From NCBI RefSeq assembly GCF_022026155.1, contig NZ_CP085041.1, positions 1,334,306 through 1,398,305 on the forward strand: a stretch of DNA of 64,000 bases, given 5' to 3'. Below, piece by piece: positions 1 through 16,798 of the stretch. The DNA is from Dissulfurimicrobium hydrothermale. Lineage in GTDB: Bacteria > Desulfobacterota > Dissulfuribacteria > Dissulfuribacterales > Sh68. The stretch's first letter is position 1. Each line of letters starts with the position of its first letter. The notes beneath the pieces were generated by a model. That model did not search any database. It saw nothing but the letters and a program-made list of their open reading frames with translations, and had not been told where the DNA came from. The position numbers and the translations under genes were made by a program.

Positions 1-213
1 ATAAAGAGGTGGCTTTTCTAGAAAGGGCAAGCCACACAAGTGCGGGATGACGAAGTTTCCGGTCTCAAGGGCCTCCCTTGCCGACTCGGCCTCTCTTGGC
101 TCATCAGGCCCCCAGAGATATGGATATGCGACATTTACAGCCATCGCTACAGAAATGGCCAGTAAAAATACATAAAATGCCTTTTTGTCACCTTCTCTGA
201 GGTGATTGTCCAT
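1..213 (-). CDS. ArnT/GT39-like glycosyltransferase, N-terminal fragment (partial)
   Basis: The frame is open from an ATG at 213 to the window edge and gives 71 residues. A cytoplasmic start is followed by a hydrophobic helix (about residues 12-32) and then the motif DEPREAESAREAL, followed by NFVIPHLCGLPFLEKPP. The acidic DE(P)R loop after the first helix and the EKPPLY stretch are hallmarks of the PMT/ArnT family (GT39), integral membrane enzymes that transfer a sugar from a polyprenyl-phosphate donor to lipid A or protein in the periplasm. The acceptor cannot be told from this fragment. Family assignment is fairly sure; the rest of the gene lies outside the window. Confidence 0.8.
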   Translation of the reverse strand, partial: MDNHLREGDKKAFYVFLLAISVAMAVNVAYPYLWGPDEPREAESAREALETGNFVIPHLCGLPFLEKPPLY

Positions 214-223
214 ATAACCCACG

Positions 224-253
224 CCCTTTCGATATTTTTCGAAATATCAAGGG
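224..253. other. Hairpin between pgm and the GT39-like gene
   Basis: GATATTT (231-237) and AAATATC (242-248) form a perfect 7-bp stem around TTCG. CCCTT (224-228) and AAGGG (249-253) extend it after a two-base bulge. On the minus strand it follows pgm and precedes the GT39-like start by about 10 nt. There is no U-tract, so it is not a typical intrinsic terminator. It could be an mRNA stability or attenuation structure. The rest of 214-315 shows nothing recognisable. Confidence 0.3.
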
Positions 254-315
254 TAAAATTATATCGGCGTAAAATTACTGCTGAATTAAAGTGAAATTAA
301 AACAGGGTTAAAAAA

Positions 316-3588
<3,273 letters not shown>

Positions 3589-3592
<4 letters not shown>

Positions 3593-4920
3593 AAATAATG
3601 ATTGTAGATGACGAACCGGAGCAGATTGAGCTGCTGTCTGGTTTTCTCAAAAACCAAGGCCATGATGTCATCACCGCTCAAAACGGCGAAGAGGCCCTGG
3701 TGGTTTTTAAAAAGACACCCGTGCAGCTGGTGTTCCTTGACCACAGGATGCCTGGAATGACGGGTGATGAGGTCCTTAAAAGGCTCAAGGTGATAAACCC
3801 ATTGGTTCATGCCATTATTATAACCGCATATGGCGCTGTCGACACAGCGGTCAGGGCGATGAAGCTGGGGGCCGATGATTTTCTGGAAAAGCCAGTGGAC
3901 CTGACAGATCTCATTCAAAAGATACAGGAGATTGATGAAAGGGTGTCTGTGGAGGAAGATATCAAGACGGTCAGAGATTTTATGGATGATGGCTACCTTC
4001 CAGATGGGATAATTGCGAACTCCCTTACGATGAAAGAGGTCGTCTCCATCGCCTATAAGATAGCGCGAACCCCTTGGGCGGTTCTCATAAGCGGTGAGAC
4101 TGGTACCGGCAAGGAGGTTATGGCCAGACTCATACACGGCTTGAGTGACAGAAAGGGCAGGCCTTTTATAGAGATAAATTGTGCGGCGATACCTGAAAAT
4201 CTCTTTGAAAGCGAGCTGTTCGGACATGAAAGAGGGGCATTTACCGGCGCTGTTTCATTAAAGCGGGGTAAATTTGAGCTTGCGAGAGGCGGGACGCTCT
4301 TTCTTGATGAGATAGGCGAGATGCCACTTGCCCTTCAACCAAAACTTTTGAGGGTCCTGCAGGAGGGACGTATAACACGTGTAGGTTCTGAAAAAGACGC
4401 TGTAATAGACGTGCGTGTCCTAGCTGCAACCAACCGGGACTTGAAGGGAATGTCAAAGATTGGCCAATTCAGGGAAGACCTTTACTATAGACTTAATGTC
4501 TTTGAGATAGAGATGCCGCCTCTTCGTCAGAGAAAAGAAGACATCCCGTTGCTCATCGATTTTTTTGTCAGGAGATATGCGCAGAGACCCATTGATTTCT
4601 CTCCAGACGCCCTTGATGTGTTGATGAAATATCCATATCCAGGCAATGTTCGGGAGCTTGAGCACATCATCCAAAGGACGGTTACCCTTCTAAGGGGCAA
4701 GGTGATAAGGCCATCTGATCTGCCTGATGAGATAAGGGCATATCAGGGCGAGGATATAGGCATATTAAACGCAAGGCTTGATGCCGTTGAGCGACGCATG
4801 ATCATCTCTGCGCTTGAACAGAACGGTTGGAACCAGACCAAAGCGGCTGCACAACTCGGGATCAGCGAGAGGGTGATCAGATATAAGATCCAGAAACACG
4901 GGATAATCAGGCCAAGATAG
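3589..4920 (+). CDS. Sigma-54-dependent response regulator (NtrC/ZraR family)
   Basis: 443 residues with an N-terminal receiver (phospho-acceptor Asp51 in VFLDHRMPG), a central AAA+ domain (Walker A GETGTGKE, sigma-54 contact loop GAFTGA, Walker B GGTLFLDEIGE) and a C-terminal Fis-type helix-turn-helix (NQTKAAAQLGISERVIRYK). It should oligomerise on phosphorylation by the kinase encoded just upstream and open sigma-54 promoters. All catalytic motifs are canonical. Kinase and regulator overlap by 4 bp. I found no convincing -24/-12 promoter beside the pair, so the target genes are unknown. Confidence 0.93.
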
Positions 4921-4945
4921 GCCCTAAGTCCATGGTCTTAGTTTT

Positions 4946-5605
4946 TCAATTCGTCGCCGTCCATTCGGATATGTATTCTTCAAGCTCTACGTGCGACGAA
5001 AGGACCTTATCGGCTTGTGAGAGGTACTCCATTGAAAGTGTGGTTGTGATGGCTACACAGTGGAGGGATGCAGCCTTTGCCGCCGCAATCCCTGCCGGTG
5101 CGTTTTCCACCACAAGGCAGGCCTGTTTATGGATGCCGAGGCCTGACACGGCTGCAAGATATGGGTCAGGAAAGGGTTTGCGCCTATTGATGCTGTCGCC
5201 AGTTACGATATGGTCAATACGTCCCAGGATTTCCTTCGGCAGGATGTTTTCGACAATCTCTTTGTGGGAGCTCGTAACAAGCGCTATTCGAATACCCTTA
5301 GATGAAAGCGTCTTAACCAAGCCTGGTGCCTCCGGATATGGACGCACCATATGTCTGTAATGTGTATTGAATATCTCCATTTGGCGCCTGAAAAGCCCCT
5401 TGAAACCCTCTTCATCCATGCGGAGTCCATTTTTTTCAAATATATCTATGGCCGTTTTAGGTTCTATGGCACCCTCATGGAGATATATGACTTCTTCAGG
5501 TACGGAAACGCCGCACTCGGCCAAGGCGTCTTGCCAAGCCCTTACATGAAATGACATACTGTCAAGTATTACGCCGTCCATATCAAACAAGACTGACTTT
5601 TTCAT
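4946..5605 (-). CDS. HAD-superfamily phosphatase/phosphoglucomutase-like (subfamily IA)
   Basis: 219 residues. Motif I is FDMDGVILDS (nucleophile Asp8, acid/base Asp10), motif II the serine in LVTSSHKE, motif III the lysine in NRRKPFPDPYL, and motif IV VVENAPAGIAAA. The helical cap between motifs I and II marks the beta-phosphoglucomutase/phosphoglycolate phosphatase group. The substrate cannot be fixed from sequence; sugar phosphates are typical. It is last in a purA-kamA-HAD minus-strand run with gaps of 15 and 29 bp and converges with the response regulator gene 25 bp away. Confidence 0.85.
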   Translation of the reverse strand: MKKSVLFDMDGVILDSMSFHVRAWQDALAECGVSVPEEVIYLHEGAIEPKTAIDIFEKNGLRMDEEGFKGLFRRQMEIFNTHYRHMVRPYPEAPGLVKTLSSKGIRIALVTSSHKEIVENILPKEILGRIDHIVTGDSINRRKPFPDPYLAAVSGLGIHKQACLVVENAPAGIAAAKAASLHCVAITTTLSMEYLSQADKVLSSHVELEEYISEWTATN

Positions 5606-5634
5606 CTTCCTACTATCTTTGAATATAGATTTTG

Positions 5635-6798
5635 TTAATCTGTCCCATCATCCGCCCCTTTCGGGGAGAGATAATGTATGAGCCTCCCTTCAAAGGTCTT
5701 GAACACGGCCATATTATCATCAATCGAGACAATATGCGAGGGCATAATCCTGGCCTTTCCTCCTCCGTCTGGCAGGTCGACTACATAATCAGGCATGGCT
5801 AGTCCGCCAAGTTTGCCATATAGATCGTCCATTATCTCTATACCTCTTCGAATATCTGTTCTGAAATGGTCGGTGCCTGATACGGCGTCGCAGTGAAAGA
5901 GATAATATGGCCTTATCATATGCCTCTGAAGGGCACTGCAGAGGGTCTTAATAGTCTGGGCGGAGTCGTTTATTCCCCTAAGGAGCACCGTATGATTTGA
6001 GACCGGGATGCCGGCCGTAAGGATCCTCTCACAGGCTGAAACAGCCTCTTCGGTCAGTTCGCGCGGGTGATTGAAGTGGGTATTGATCCAAACAGGCCTG
6101 TGTCTTGAAATGACATCGATGAGCCTGTTGGTGATTCGCATTGGAAGCACGGCTGGTATGCGGGTACCTATCCTTATGACCTCGACGTGAGTAAATTTCC
6201 TTATCTTTCCAAGGAGTTCATCAAGGAAATCCGTGCTTACCAGGAGAGGATCGCCTCCCGAGATGATAACCTCCCTTATCCTGGAATCCGTTTTGATGTA
6301 GGAAAGGATGCGGCAAAGGGCCTTTTCCCCGATGATCCTTTCGCCATGTCCTGCCCACAGGCGCTTTCTGTTGCAGTGTCGGCAGTACATGGCGCACATG
6401 TTCGTAAGGAGGATGAGTGCCCTGTCAGGATATCTGTGTATGAGACCAGAGACAGGCATGTAGCGTTGCTCTGCGAGCGGATCTTCGTTAGAGCCTGGGA
6501 GCCTGAACGTTATCTCTTTTGGATCCGGCAGACACTGTTTTTTTATTGGATCCGCAGGATCGGAAAAATCGATCAGTGAAAGGTAATACGGCGTTACAGC
6601 GTATCTGTAGGTGGAGATGAGATTACCGTAAAGAGGGAGATCATCAGCCCTGAGACCAAGGAGTGTCGTTAATCTGTCAAGATCCCTTATACGATTTGCA
6701 ATCTGCCACCGCCAATCAAACCAATCCTTCTCGGTTGCGTCTGGCCACATGTCTTTGATCCGGCGGCCGTACGCCGTGATTCTATAGGTGTCATCCAT
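5635..6798 (-). CDS. kamA: Lysine 2,3-aminomutase family radical SAM/PLP enzyme
   Basis: 387 residues. The radical-SAM cluster motif is CAMYCRHC (Cys135, 139, 142) and the C-terminal PLP-lysine motif is VVDLPDGGGK. KamA enzymes convert L-lysine to beta-lysine, used in lysine fermentation or to make the osmolyte N-epsilon-acetyl-beta-lysine. Two acidic residues that bind the lysine side chain in characterised KamA appear conserved: Asp in HCDAVSG and Asp in VVDLP. This favours lysine over glutamate as substrate. The partner acetyltransferase AblB is not in the window. An EF-P-modifying EpmB is less likely because of the length and the absence of epmA or efp nearby. Confidence 0.85.
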   Translation of the reverse strand: MDDTYRITAYGRRIKDMWPDATEKDWFDWRWQIANRIRDLDRLTTLLGLRADDLPLYGNLISTYRYAVTPYYLSLIDFSDPADPIKKQCLPDPKEITFRLPGSNEDPLAEQRYMPVSGLIHRYPDRALILLTNMCAMYCRHCNRKRLWAGHGERIIGEKALCRILSYIKTDSRIREVIISGGDPLLVSTDFLDELLGKIRKFTHVEVIRIGTRIPAVLPMRITNRLIDVISRHRPVWINTHFNHPRELTEEAVSACERILTAGIPVSNHTVLLRGINDSAQTIKTLCSALQRHMIRPYYLFHCDAVSGTDHFRTDIRRGIEIMDDLYGKLGGLAMPDYVVDLPDGGGKARIMPSHIVSIDDNMAVFKTFEGRLIHYLSPKGADDGTD

Positions 6799-6813
6799 CA
6801 GATCGATGAGGCG

Positions 6814-10904
<4,091 letters not shown>

Positions 10905-10934
10905 GTGGGTTTGGGTTGAAAATAGGACTGGAAT

Positions 10935-11912
10935 TCAAAACCAAGCAGCATCAGCCAGGGCCTTTGCAACAACAGGGATTGAATAATATCTTTCAACCTT
11001 TTTTCTGGCATTGAGTCCCAATTCCTTTCTCAATTTATCATTCATGGCGAGCGACTTAAGGGCGTCATAAAATCCATTGATCTCCGAGACGACTAGGCCT
11101 TCTTTGCCGTTTTCGACTATCTCGCCGTTGACCCCGACGTCAGAGACGACCGGCGGGACAGAGGCCGCCATGTACTGCAGGGCCTTGTAGCCGCATTTGC
11201 CTTCGGAATGCCTTGTCTTTGGAAGGGGCATGACGCCGATGTCAAAGTAGGATATCTCCATGTCCTGCGTCTCCAGCCGCCATGGGATGAAACGGACGTC
11301 AACCCCTGGGATCTCCAGGCCTTTACTGCACAATATCCTGATCTCCATTCTAATCTCCCTCGAAAGTCTTTGAAATGTTTCAGAGAGCAGCTTCAGATGG
11401 GTAAGGTTTATTTCTCCTCCAACCCATCCTATAACGACCTTGTCATTGCGGCCGTTGTAGTCTTTTTGTGGGATGCCCCTCGTTTCGACGGCTGAAGGGA
11501 TGATTTTGACACATGGATTGAATTCTCTCGCTGCATCGGCAAGTATCCTGTTTCCTGCAATAACTATGTCTGCATTTTTAACGGCATATTTGAACTTGAT
11601 TTGACGCGATACGCTGTCTAGGGTCTCGTTTTTGTCATGGCGCAGGTAAATAGCGTCATCAAAGTCAAAAACAAGCCGTCTGGAACACCTCTTAAGGAGA
11701 TATGATTCAGCAGGGGATGGAAGCTTTTTCTGTAAAAAGACCGTGTCGTAGCCTTTGCACATCTTAAAGAGCCTCAGCTTTTCCAAAAGCCCTTTAGGAT
11801 ATCTGATAACATCCCCTGTTACGCCATGCTTTTTAAGCTCTGGAAGCAGGTTTAAAACCCTTACTCTGCTGCTTGGCATCGCATGATCTTGTATAAGAAA
11901 GAGGATATTCAT
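10935..11912 (-). CDS. Glycosyltransferase, GT4-like (GT-B fold)
   Basis: 325 residues starting MNILFLIQDHAMPSSRVRV, a typical GT-B N-terminal strand with the SRVR motif. The C-terminal half has VIGWVGGEINL, MPLPKTRHSEGKCGYKAL (acidic donor-binding E) and PPVVSDVGVNGEIVENGKEG, as in the nucleotide-sugar binding domain of GT4 enzymes. It follows a methyltransferase and an O-antigen ligase gene in the same orientation with small gaps, so transfer of a sugar in LPS or another surface glycan is the likely role. Donor and acceptor are not predictable. Confidence 0.82.
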   Translation of the reverse strand: MNILFLIQDHAMPSSRVRVLNLLPELKKHGVTGDVIRYPKGLLEKLRLFKMCKGYDTVFLQKKLPSPAESYLLKRCSRRLVFDFDDAIYLRHDKNETLDSVSRQIKFKYAVKNADIVIAGNRILADAAREFNPCVKIIPSAVETRGIPQKDYNGRNDKVVIGWVGGEINLTHLKLLSETFQRLSREIRMEIRILCSKGLEIPGVDVRFIPWRLETQDMEISYFDIGVMPLPKTRHSEGKCGYKALQYMAASVPPVVSDVGVNGEIVENGKEGLVVSEINGFYDALKSLAMNDKLRKELGLNARKKVERYYSIPVVAKALADAAWF

Positions 11913-11921
11913 ATTTATGCC

Positions 11922-12920
11922 CTATTTAAACGCTATTAATACGCATTCTTCACCTGAGCCTGGATCAGAGACATGAAAGAATTTTGCCTTTATCTGAAAG
12001 ATTATCGCCATGATATATCTCTTCAGTTTCGTCATTGGTCCTGTTTTGTGTTGCTGGATATCCAGACTTCCCAGTGCAAAAGATTCAGCCCTGTCAGGCG
12101 TTGTCCAGGTTTTAAATCTGTCGAAGCCCGCATTTTCAGCCAATTTCTTCAGCGTATTTGTCGAAAAGATGTATAAATGTCTTGGCGGCTCAAGGCCTCG
12201 CCATGCGGATTTGAAATATCTGTGCCCAAAGCTGTTGATATTCGGTGTAGCAAGTACGAGAGCACCGCCTTTTTTTAATATCCTGAGACATTCTTTTAAA
12301 AGGGACATTGGGTCATGCAGGTGTTCGATGACATGGTTCATTATGATTGCATCAAATGCGCCATCAGGATAGGAAAGATCGCGAAGTCCGCCCAGACTAA
12401 CCTCAAGCCCAGGGTGTTTTCTCAGGCACGTACTGACAGCCACTGGGTCGATCTCCTGGCCCTCGACACCCCAGCCCAGCCGCCTTATCTTGATCAGTCT
12501 GTCACCATTTCCACACCCGATCTCAAGCAATCTCCCAGGCTTTATATCGTCAAGATACATTACATCTATCCTTTTGCGCCCTTTCTTAATCAATGCAGCC
12601 TGTTTTATGATTGAATAAAAAAACTTGATGCATTTCCTGACAAGATATTGGGATACGCCTTCCCTGCTGTCTTTATCCCCTTTGAGATCATGTGTATAGT
12701 ATTTTGCATAGACCTTTCCTATCACCTTTTCTGTTGGCCTTGGGTCAAGCCATACAAGGCCGCAATCAGGATTTTTGCATATCTTCAGATCCCATTCGCC
12801 ATTCGCGCCATAGAGTAAATCTTTTAAGCGATGGTGCAGAACAGACCCCTCGCTCCCGCAGAGGTAACATGCAGATAAAGATTCCAAGGGGATATCAGTA
12901 CCCGCCATCGCCTGTCTCAT
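11922..12920 (-). CDS. Class I SAM-dependent methyltransferase with N-terminal zinc-finger-like region
   Basis: 332 residues. An N-terminal C-x2-C ... C-x4-C pattern (CYLCGSEG; CKNPDCGLVWLDPRP) precedes a Rossmann methyltransferase domain: motif I GRLLEIGCGNGDRL, acidic loop EGQEID, motif IV AFDAIIMNHVIEHL, post-motif LKKGGALVLATPN. This arrangement is common in methyltransferases of surface-polysaccharide and LPS clusters that modify sugars. It lies between the ligase (26-bp overlap at its start) and a glycosyltransferase. A second ATG at 12908 is an alternative start. The acceptor is unknown. Confidence 0.85.
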   Translation of the reverse strand: MRQAMAGTDIPLESLSACYLCGSEGSVLHHRLKDLLYGANGEWDLKICKNPDCGLVWLDPRPTEKVIGKVYAKYYTHDLKGDKDSREGVSQYLVRKCIKFFYSIIKQAALIKKGRKRIDVMYLDDIKPGRLLEIGCGNGDRLIKIRRLGWGVEGQEIDPVAVSTCLRKHPGLEVSLGGLRDLSYPDGAFDAIIMNHVIEHLHDPMSLLKECLRILKKGGALVLATPNINSFGHRYFKSAWRGLEPPRHLYIFSTNTLKKLAENAGFDRFKTWTTPDRAESFALGSLDIQQHKTGPMTKLKRYIMAIIFQIKAKFFHVSDPGSGEECVLIAFK

Positions 12921-14130
12921 TGTTTCTCATAAAGCCTAGAGCGAGTCCAAGACACGGCCAGACAAATATATTGTAACGTATTGAAAAAAACGAAAGTGAG
13001 ATAAAGGCCGTGAGCATTGGCCCCAATGCCATGCCGATCAAAAAGGCGCCCTGCCTCTTTTTCAGACAAGGGAAAATATAGCCTTTAAGTATGCGATAGA
13101 GAAAATAGCCAAAAATCATAACGGCAAATATCCCGCACTCAATGGTTATTTCTAAAAAGAAATTATGCGGTATGGTAAACATGCCGTCTGATAGTCCAGG
13201 ATTTGCAGGAAAGACCCTGGACGAACGAAGGCCATGGCCTAAAAAAAGGGAGTTCATCATAATCGGGATTGAGTGTCGCCAATAATAAAATCTTGGATTG
13301 TTGCCAAAGGCCTCTATCACCCTCTCTGATATGAGATGCCCAGTCAAGATGAGCCCGGCCATGAGTGAAGCGCCGATGATCAGAAGCGAACGTTGGCCGA
13401 GGTCGCGTGAAATAGAACTGAAAAGGGGCAGGAGCATGACAGTGGCAGCTATCCATGCAGAGCGTGTGCCTGAAAGGATGATCCCTGTAATGCACAATAG
13501 AAAAGAGAGCGTGCCGAAGCCGGATATGATGAGTGAATGTGCTTGCGTAAACTCAAGACAGTCTTTAATGTCTCTGCGATCCATAAGAAAAAGGCTTGCA
13601 GGGGCCATACCTGACAGCAAAAAGGCGAGGTGTATAGGGTTGTCAAAAATAGCAGTGATCCTGCCGTCCCAAAAAGGTCTTACCCCCAGAAAGTCCATGC
13701 CTGATATCCCTTGGACAATCGAGTCCAGCCCCAGAAAGGCCCCTATGGCGGCAAGGAAGACGAGATATCTGTAAAAAAAGTCCTTTTTAGATGTTAATTC
13801 ATATACGATAAGACAAAGGATGATCCCGCATACAAAAGACTTGCCGTAACGCCATGTTAGATCAGGGCCTATCGTTATAAACGAAGGGGTTATGATAAGC
13901 GGCAGCCATCCGAATACAGGTTCTTTTTTTAAAAGTGTGGGTGGTCTGCCTCTGATTATGCACAGGAGTATATATGAGATAGGAATCAATACTAAAAAAA
14001 TGAAACTTTCACCTCGAATGTCAAAAATAAAGCCTAATAGGACCAAAAAGGAAGATAAATAGAGAATTATAACTAGAGATTGTTCAAGCAATGTGCGGTA
14101 AGGGCTGAATCTGGTCCATAGATGAGTCAT
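12895..14130 (-). CDS. O-antigen ligase/polymerase family membrane protein (WaaL/Wzy-like)
   Basis: A polytopic membrane protein of about 411 residues with roughly 11-12 hydrophobic helices and a large periplasmic loop containing the Wzy_C-type segment YYWRHSIPIMMNS...GHGLRSSRVFP. O-antigen ligases move lipid-linked polysaccharide onto lipid A-core in the periplasm; polymerases of the same fold link repeat units. I chose the ATG at 14130 because AAGGGGG lies about 10 nt upstream. The frame stays open to an ATG at 14223, which would add 31 mostly hydrophilic residues. Neighbours (methyltransferase, glycosyltransferase, LPS-type kinase, MsbA) favour LPS. Confidence 0.8.
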   Translation of the reverse strand: MTHLWTRFSPYRTLLEQSLVIILYLSSFLVLLGFIFDIRGESFIFLVLIPISYILLCIIRGRPPTLLKKEPVFGWLPLIITPSFITIGPDLTWRYGKSFVCGIILCLIVYELTSKKDFFYRYLVFLAAIGAFLGLDSIVQGISGMDFLGVRPFWDGRITAIFDNPIHLAFLLSGMAPASLFLMDRRDIKDCLEFTQAHSLIISGFGTLSFLLCITGIILSGTRSAWIAATVMLLPLFSSISRDLGQRSLLIIGASLMAGLILTGHLISERVIEAFGNNPRFYYWRHSIPIMMNSLFLGHGLRSSRVFPANPGLSDGMFTIPHNFFLEITIECGIFAVMIFGYFLYRILKGYIFPCLKKRQGAFLIGMALGPMLTAFISLSFFSIRYNIFVWPCLGLALGFMRNNETGDGGY

Positions 14131-14279
14131 GATTGATTGTTTTGCCCCCTTATTTCCATCGGCAGAATCGATTTTTGTTGGATCCAAACGGAATATAATT
14201 GCAAAAGGGTTATTTTGCACCATTATGATATGATATCAGCCCTTTCATCTACCTAGGCTTTGATATTATATTGCTGCAG

Positions 14280-15071
14280 ATGAAGTTCATGAATTGGAAA
14301 GGTGCACGGATTATCATTGGGAAGGGGCCTTCCGGAATGGATATGCTAGATGGATATCCTTCGTGGAATGCCTTTATAAAGGATGGGGCCATCAAGGTCG
14401 TAAAAAAGAGCAGGGGCACCTCTGTTTACATTTGGCAAGGCAGCGGACGTTCGTTTGTTCTCAAATACTACAAGACCCTGCCGTTTCCGATCTGGTGGCC
14501 CTGGCTTCATGGGCGTCCAAGGAGGGTCTGGCCCATAGGAACGATGCTTGAAGAAGCTGGTATCCCAGTCCCAGCCCATATCGCCCTTGTCCGTCCTTCA
14601 ATTGGTGTAACTGTTATTGTTCTCGAATACATCATGGATGCCGTTACCCTCCATGCCTTTGTTGCGGCGAAAAGGGCCGGCGAGGTACACTTTGCTTCCC
14701 TCGGCAGGCTTGTCGGACGTCTTCATAGATCAGGGGTGGTTCACGGTGATCTTAAGTGGTCGAATATTATGGTGAATGGCCCAGATATCCCGGAGGGTGC
14801 ACCATATTTTCATCTGGTCGATCTTGATGGTGCGTTTTGGTTTAAATGTAGCGACACGGAGGCGATGGCCAGGGATGTGGCCAGATTCCTGTGCGATGGT
14901 ATAAAGGAGCGGGTCGAAACCAGCCTTTTAAGGGCGTTCAGGCATGGATATCATGAGCTGTGGCCTGTTGATCCTAACTTTGAAATGGAGGTAGATAAAC
15001 GCCTTAAGGGACTTCTTAAAAGAAAGATGATACCTTCGACCGCATCATATCCACAGAATCTTTATGTCTGA
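14280..15071 (+). CDS. LPS core/Kdo kinase-like protein (WaaP/InaA/KdkA family)
   Basis: About 263 residues with a protein-kinase-like fold: an ATP-lysine strand SFVLKYYKTL, the catalytic loop VVHGDLKWSNIMV (HGD-x4-N) and a metal-binding DLDGA in place of DFG. This is the pattern of the lipopolysaccharide kinases that phosphorylate heptose or Kdo in the inner core on the cytoplasmic face. It is divergent from the ligase gene and ends 10 bp inside the 3' end of msbA on the other strand. The start is ambiguous: TTG 14271, ATG 14280 and ATG 14289 are in frame and none has a strong ribosome-binding site. Confidence 0.8.
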   Translation: MKFMNWKGARIIIGKGPSGMDMLDGYPSWNAFIKDGAIKVVKKSRGTSVYIWQGSGRSFVLKYYKTLPFPIWWPWLHGRPRRVWPIGTMLEEAGIPVPAHIALVRPSIGVTVIVLEYIMDAVTLHAFVAAKRAGEVHFASLGRLVGRLHRSGVVHGDLKWSNIMVNGPDIPEGAPYFHLVDLDGAFWFKCSDTEAMARDVARFLCDGIKERVETSLLRAFRHGYHELWPVDPNFEMEVDKRLKGLLKRKMIPSTASYPQNLYV

Positions 15072-16798
15072 TCAACTTCAGATAGGTGGGCTTCGTCGTT
15101 GTTTGGCGTCTGTCTTGAAGTGAGATTGAGATAAAGCCCGTTATATAGGGGTGATCGCTCCAAGAGTTCACTGTGTGTCCCTCTAGCTGCGATCCTTCCC
15201 TTATCAAGCACTATGATTTCGTCGGCATTCTGGATGGTACTCAGGCGGTGTGCGACGACAATGGTTGTGCGTCCTTTCATAACAATCGCTAGGGCCTTTT
15301 GGATGGCCTGTTCGGATGCCGTATCGAGGGCGCTGGTGGCCTCGTCCAGGATAAGGAGAGGCGGATTTTTCAGGATAGCCCTTGCGAGCGCTATCCGCTG
15401 TCTTTGACCCCCGGAAAGATTGAGACCCCTTTCGTCGAGAACGGCGTTATATCCTTGGGGCAAGGTCATGATAAAATCATGTGCATTGGCGAGTCTTGCC
15501 GCCTGTTCTATATCTTCTTCGGTTGCATCAGGTCTTCCGGCCGCTATGTTTTCCCTGATCGTGTCGCTGAAGAGTATGATGTCCTGGCTTACTATGGCAA
15601 TGTTTCTTCTGAGTTCGATTAGATTCAAACGCTCCAGATCTACCCCATCCCAAAGGATCACCCCTTTGGTGGGCGTGATGAATCTTGGTATGAGGTCGAT
15701 TATTGTGCTCTTGCCGGCCCCGCTTGGCCCTACTATCGCTATCACCTTACCCTTTGGTATCTCAAGGTTTATGTCATGGAGTATCTTTAAGTCGCTTCCT
15801 GGATATGTAAAACAGACGGATTTGAATTCTATCCCCTTATGGAGCCCGCATACCGGCAGCCCTTCAACCGGTTCGGGCGAAAAGTCCATGAACTGGTCAA
15901 CCCTTTCCATTACCCCGATGGTCTCCTGAAAGATGTTGTATGCCCCACCTATTTTTTTAAGGGGGTTCAATGCAATGGTTATGGCGGCAAGGATGGAGAA
16001 AAAGTCGCCTGATGTCATCTTGCCTTTAGCGACCAGCAGGCCTCCATAACCGAGTATTATGGCTATTGATACCCCTGAGAGCACCCCGATCAGGTACTGG
16101 GTGGCTTCTTTGAGCATGATGACCTTTGCGTTCTGGCGATATGATATCTGGTTTTCCCTTTTAAACTGGGCTATTTTCATCTTTTCCATGCCGAATATCT
16201 TTATCACCTTGATGCCCATCACCATCTCATTCATTCTGTGCGTGAGTATGGCCATATACTGTTGAACGATTTTCCGTTTCTTCCTCACGAACCAGCTCAG
16301 TGTCTTTGTCCCATATGCTATAAAGGGGAACAGCGCAAAGCTTAAAAGCGCAAGATCCCATTGCCTGTAGATTGCGATGCCCGCAAGGACTATCACCTTC
16401 GGGACCTCCACTAGAAACGTGCGGAAGCTCTCGGACAAGATACCGCTCATGAGGCTTACGTCGTTCATCTGCCTTGAAACCATATCACCTGAGGAAGATT
16501 TGGTGACAACAGACAGCGGCAGGCTGATCAGGTTTTGAAAAAAGCGGTCTCTGAGGTCTCTGACCATGCGGAAGCCGGCTGTGCGCATGAGGTATGACTG
16601 GGCGAAGTCAGCCGCCCCTCTCAATGCATATAGAATTACGATGCCCACCGGCAGATAGAATATATATTTATACTGATGCTCTACAAATATGCGGTCCATA
16701 ACTGGTTTCACGAGCCAGGCTATGGCGCCGTCGAACGCAGAGACCAACAAGCCGAATATGATGGCGGCGATCACCCTTGGCGCATATGGTTTTATCAA
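15062..16798 (-). CDS. msbA: Lipid A export ABC transporter MsbA
   Basis: Half-size exporter: six transmembrane helices (about residues 1-310), then an ATPase domain with Walker A GPSGAGKST, Q-loop, signature NLSGGQRQR, Walker B LLILDEATSALD and H-loop VAHRLST. It flips lipid A-core across the inner membrane; the surrounding LPS genes support this. The only standard start is a TTG at 16798, with no ribosome-binding site. The frame is open about 65 bp further upstream and encodes W-R-K-L-R-H-L-I-K-P-Y, which matches the N-terminal elbow helix of MsbA. The true start may therefore be non-standard, for example an ATT at 16864 preceded by GAAGGTG. Confidence 0.9.
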   Translation of the reverse strand: MIKPYAPRVIAAIIFGLLVSAFDGAIAWLVKPVMDRIFVEHQYKYIFYLPVGIVILYALRGAADFAQSYLMRTAGFRMVRDLRDRFFQNLISLPLSVVTKSSSGDMVSRQMNDVSLMSGILSESFRTFLVEVPKVIVLAGIAIYRQWDLALLSFALFPFIAYGTKTLSWFVRKKRKIVQQYMAILTHRMNEMVMGIKVIKIFGMEKMKIAQFKRENQISYRQNAKVIMLKEATQYLIGVLSGVSIAIILGYGGLLVAKGKMTSGDFFSILAAITIALNPLKKIGGAYNIFQETIGVMERVDQFMDFSPEPVEGLPVCGLHKGIEFKSVCFTYPGSDLKILHDINLEIPKGKVIAIVGPSGAGKSTIIDLIPRFITPTKGVILWDGVDLERLNLIELRRNIAIVSQDIILFSDTIRENIAAGRPDATEEDIEQAARLANAHDFIMTLPQGYNAVLDERGLNLSGGQRQRIALARAILKNPPLLILDEATSALDTASEQAIQKALAIVMKGRTTIVVAHRLSTIQNADEIIVLDKGRIAARGTHSELLERSPLYNGLYLNLTSRQTPNNDEAHLSEVDQT

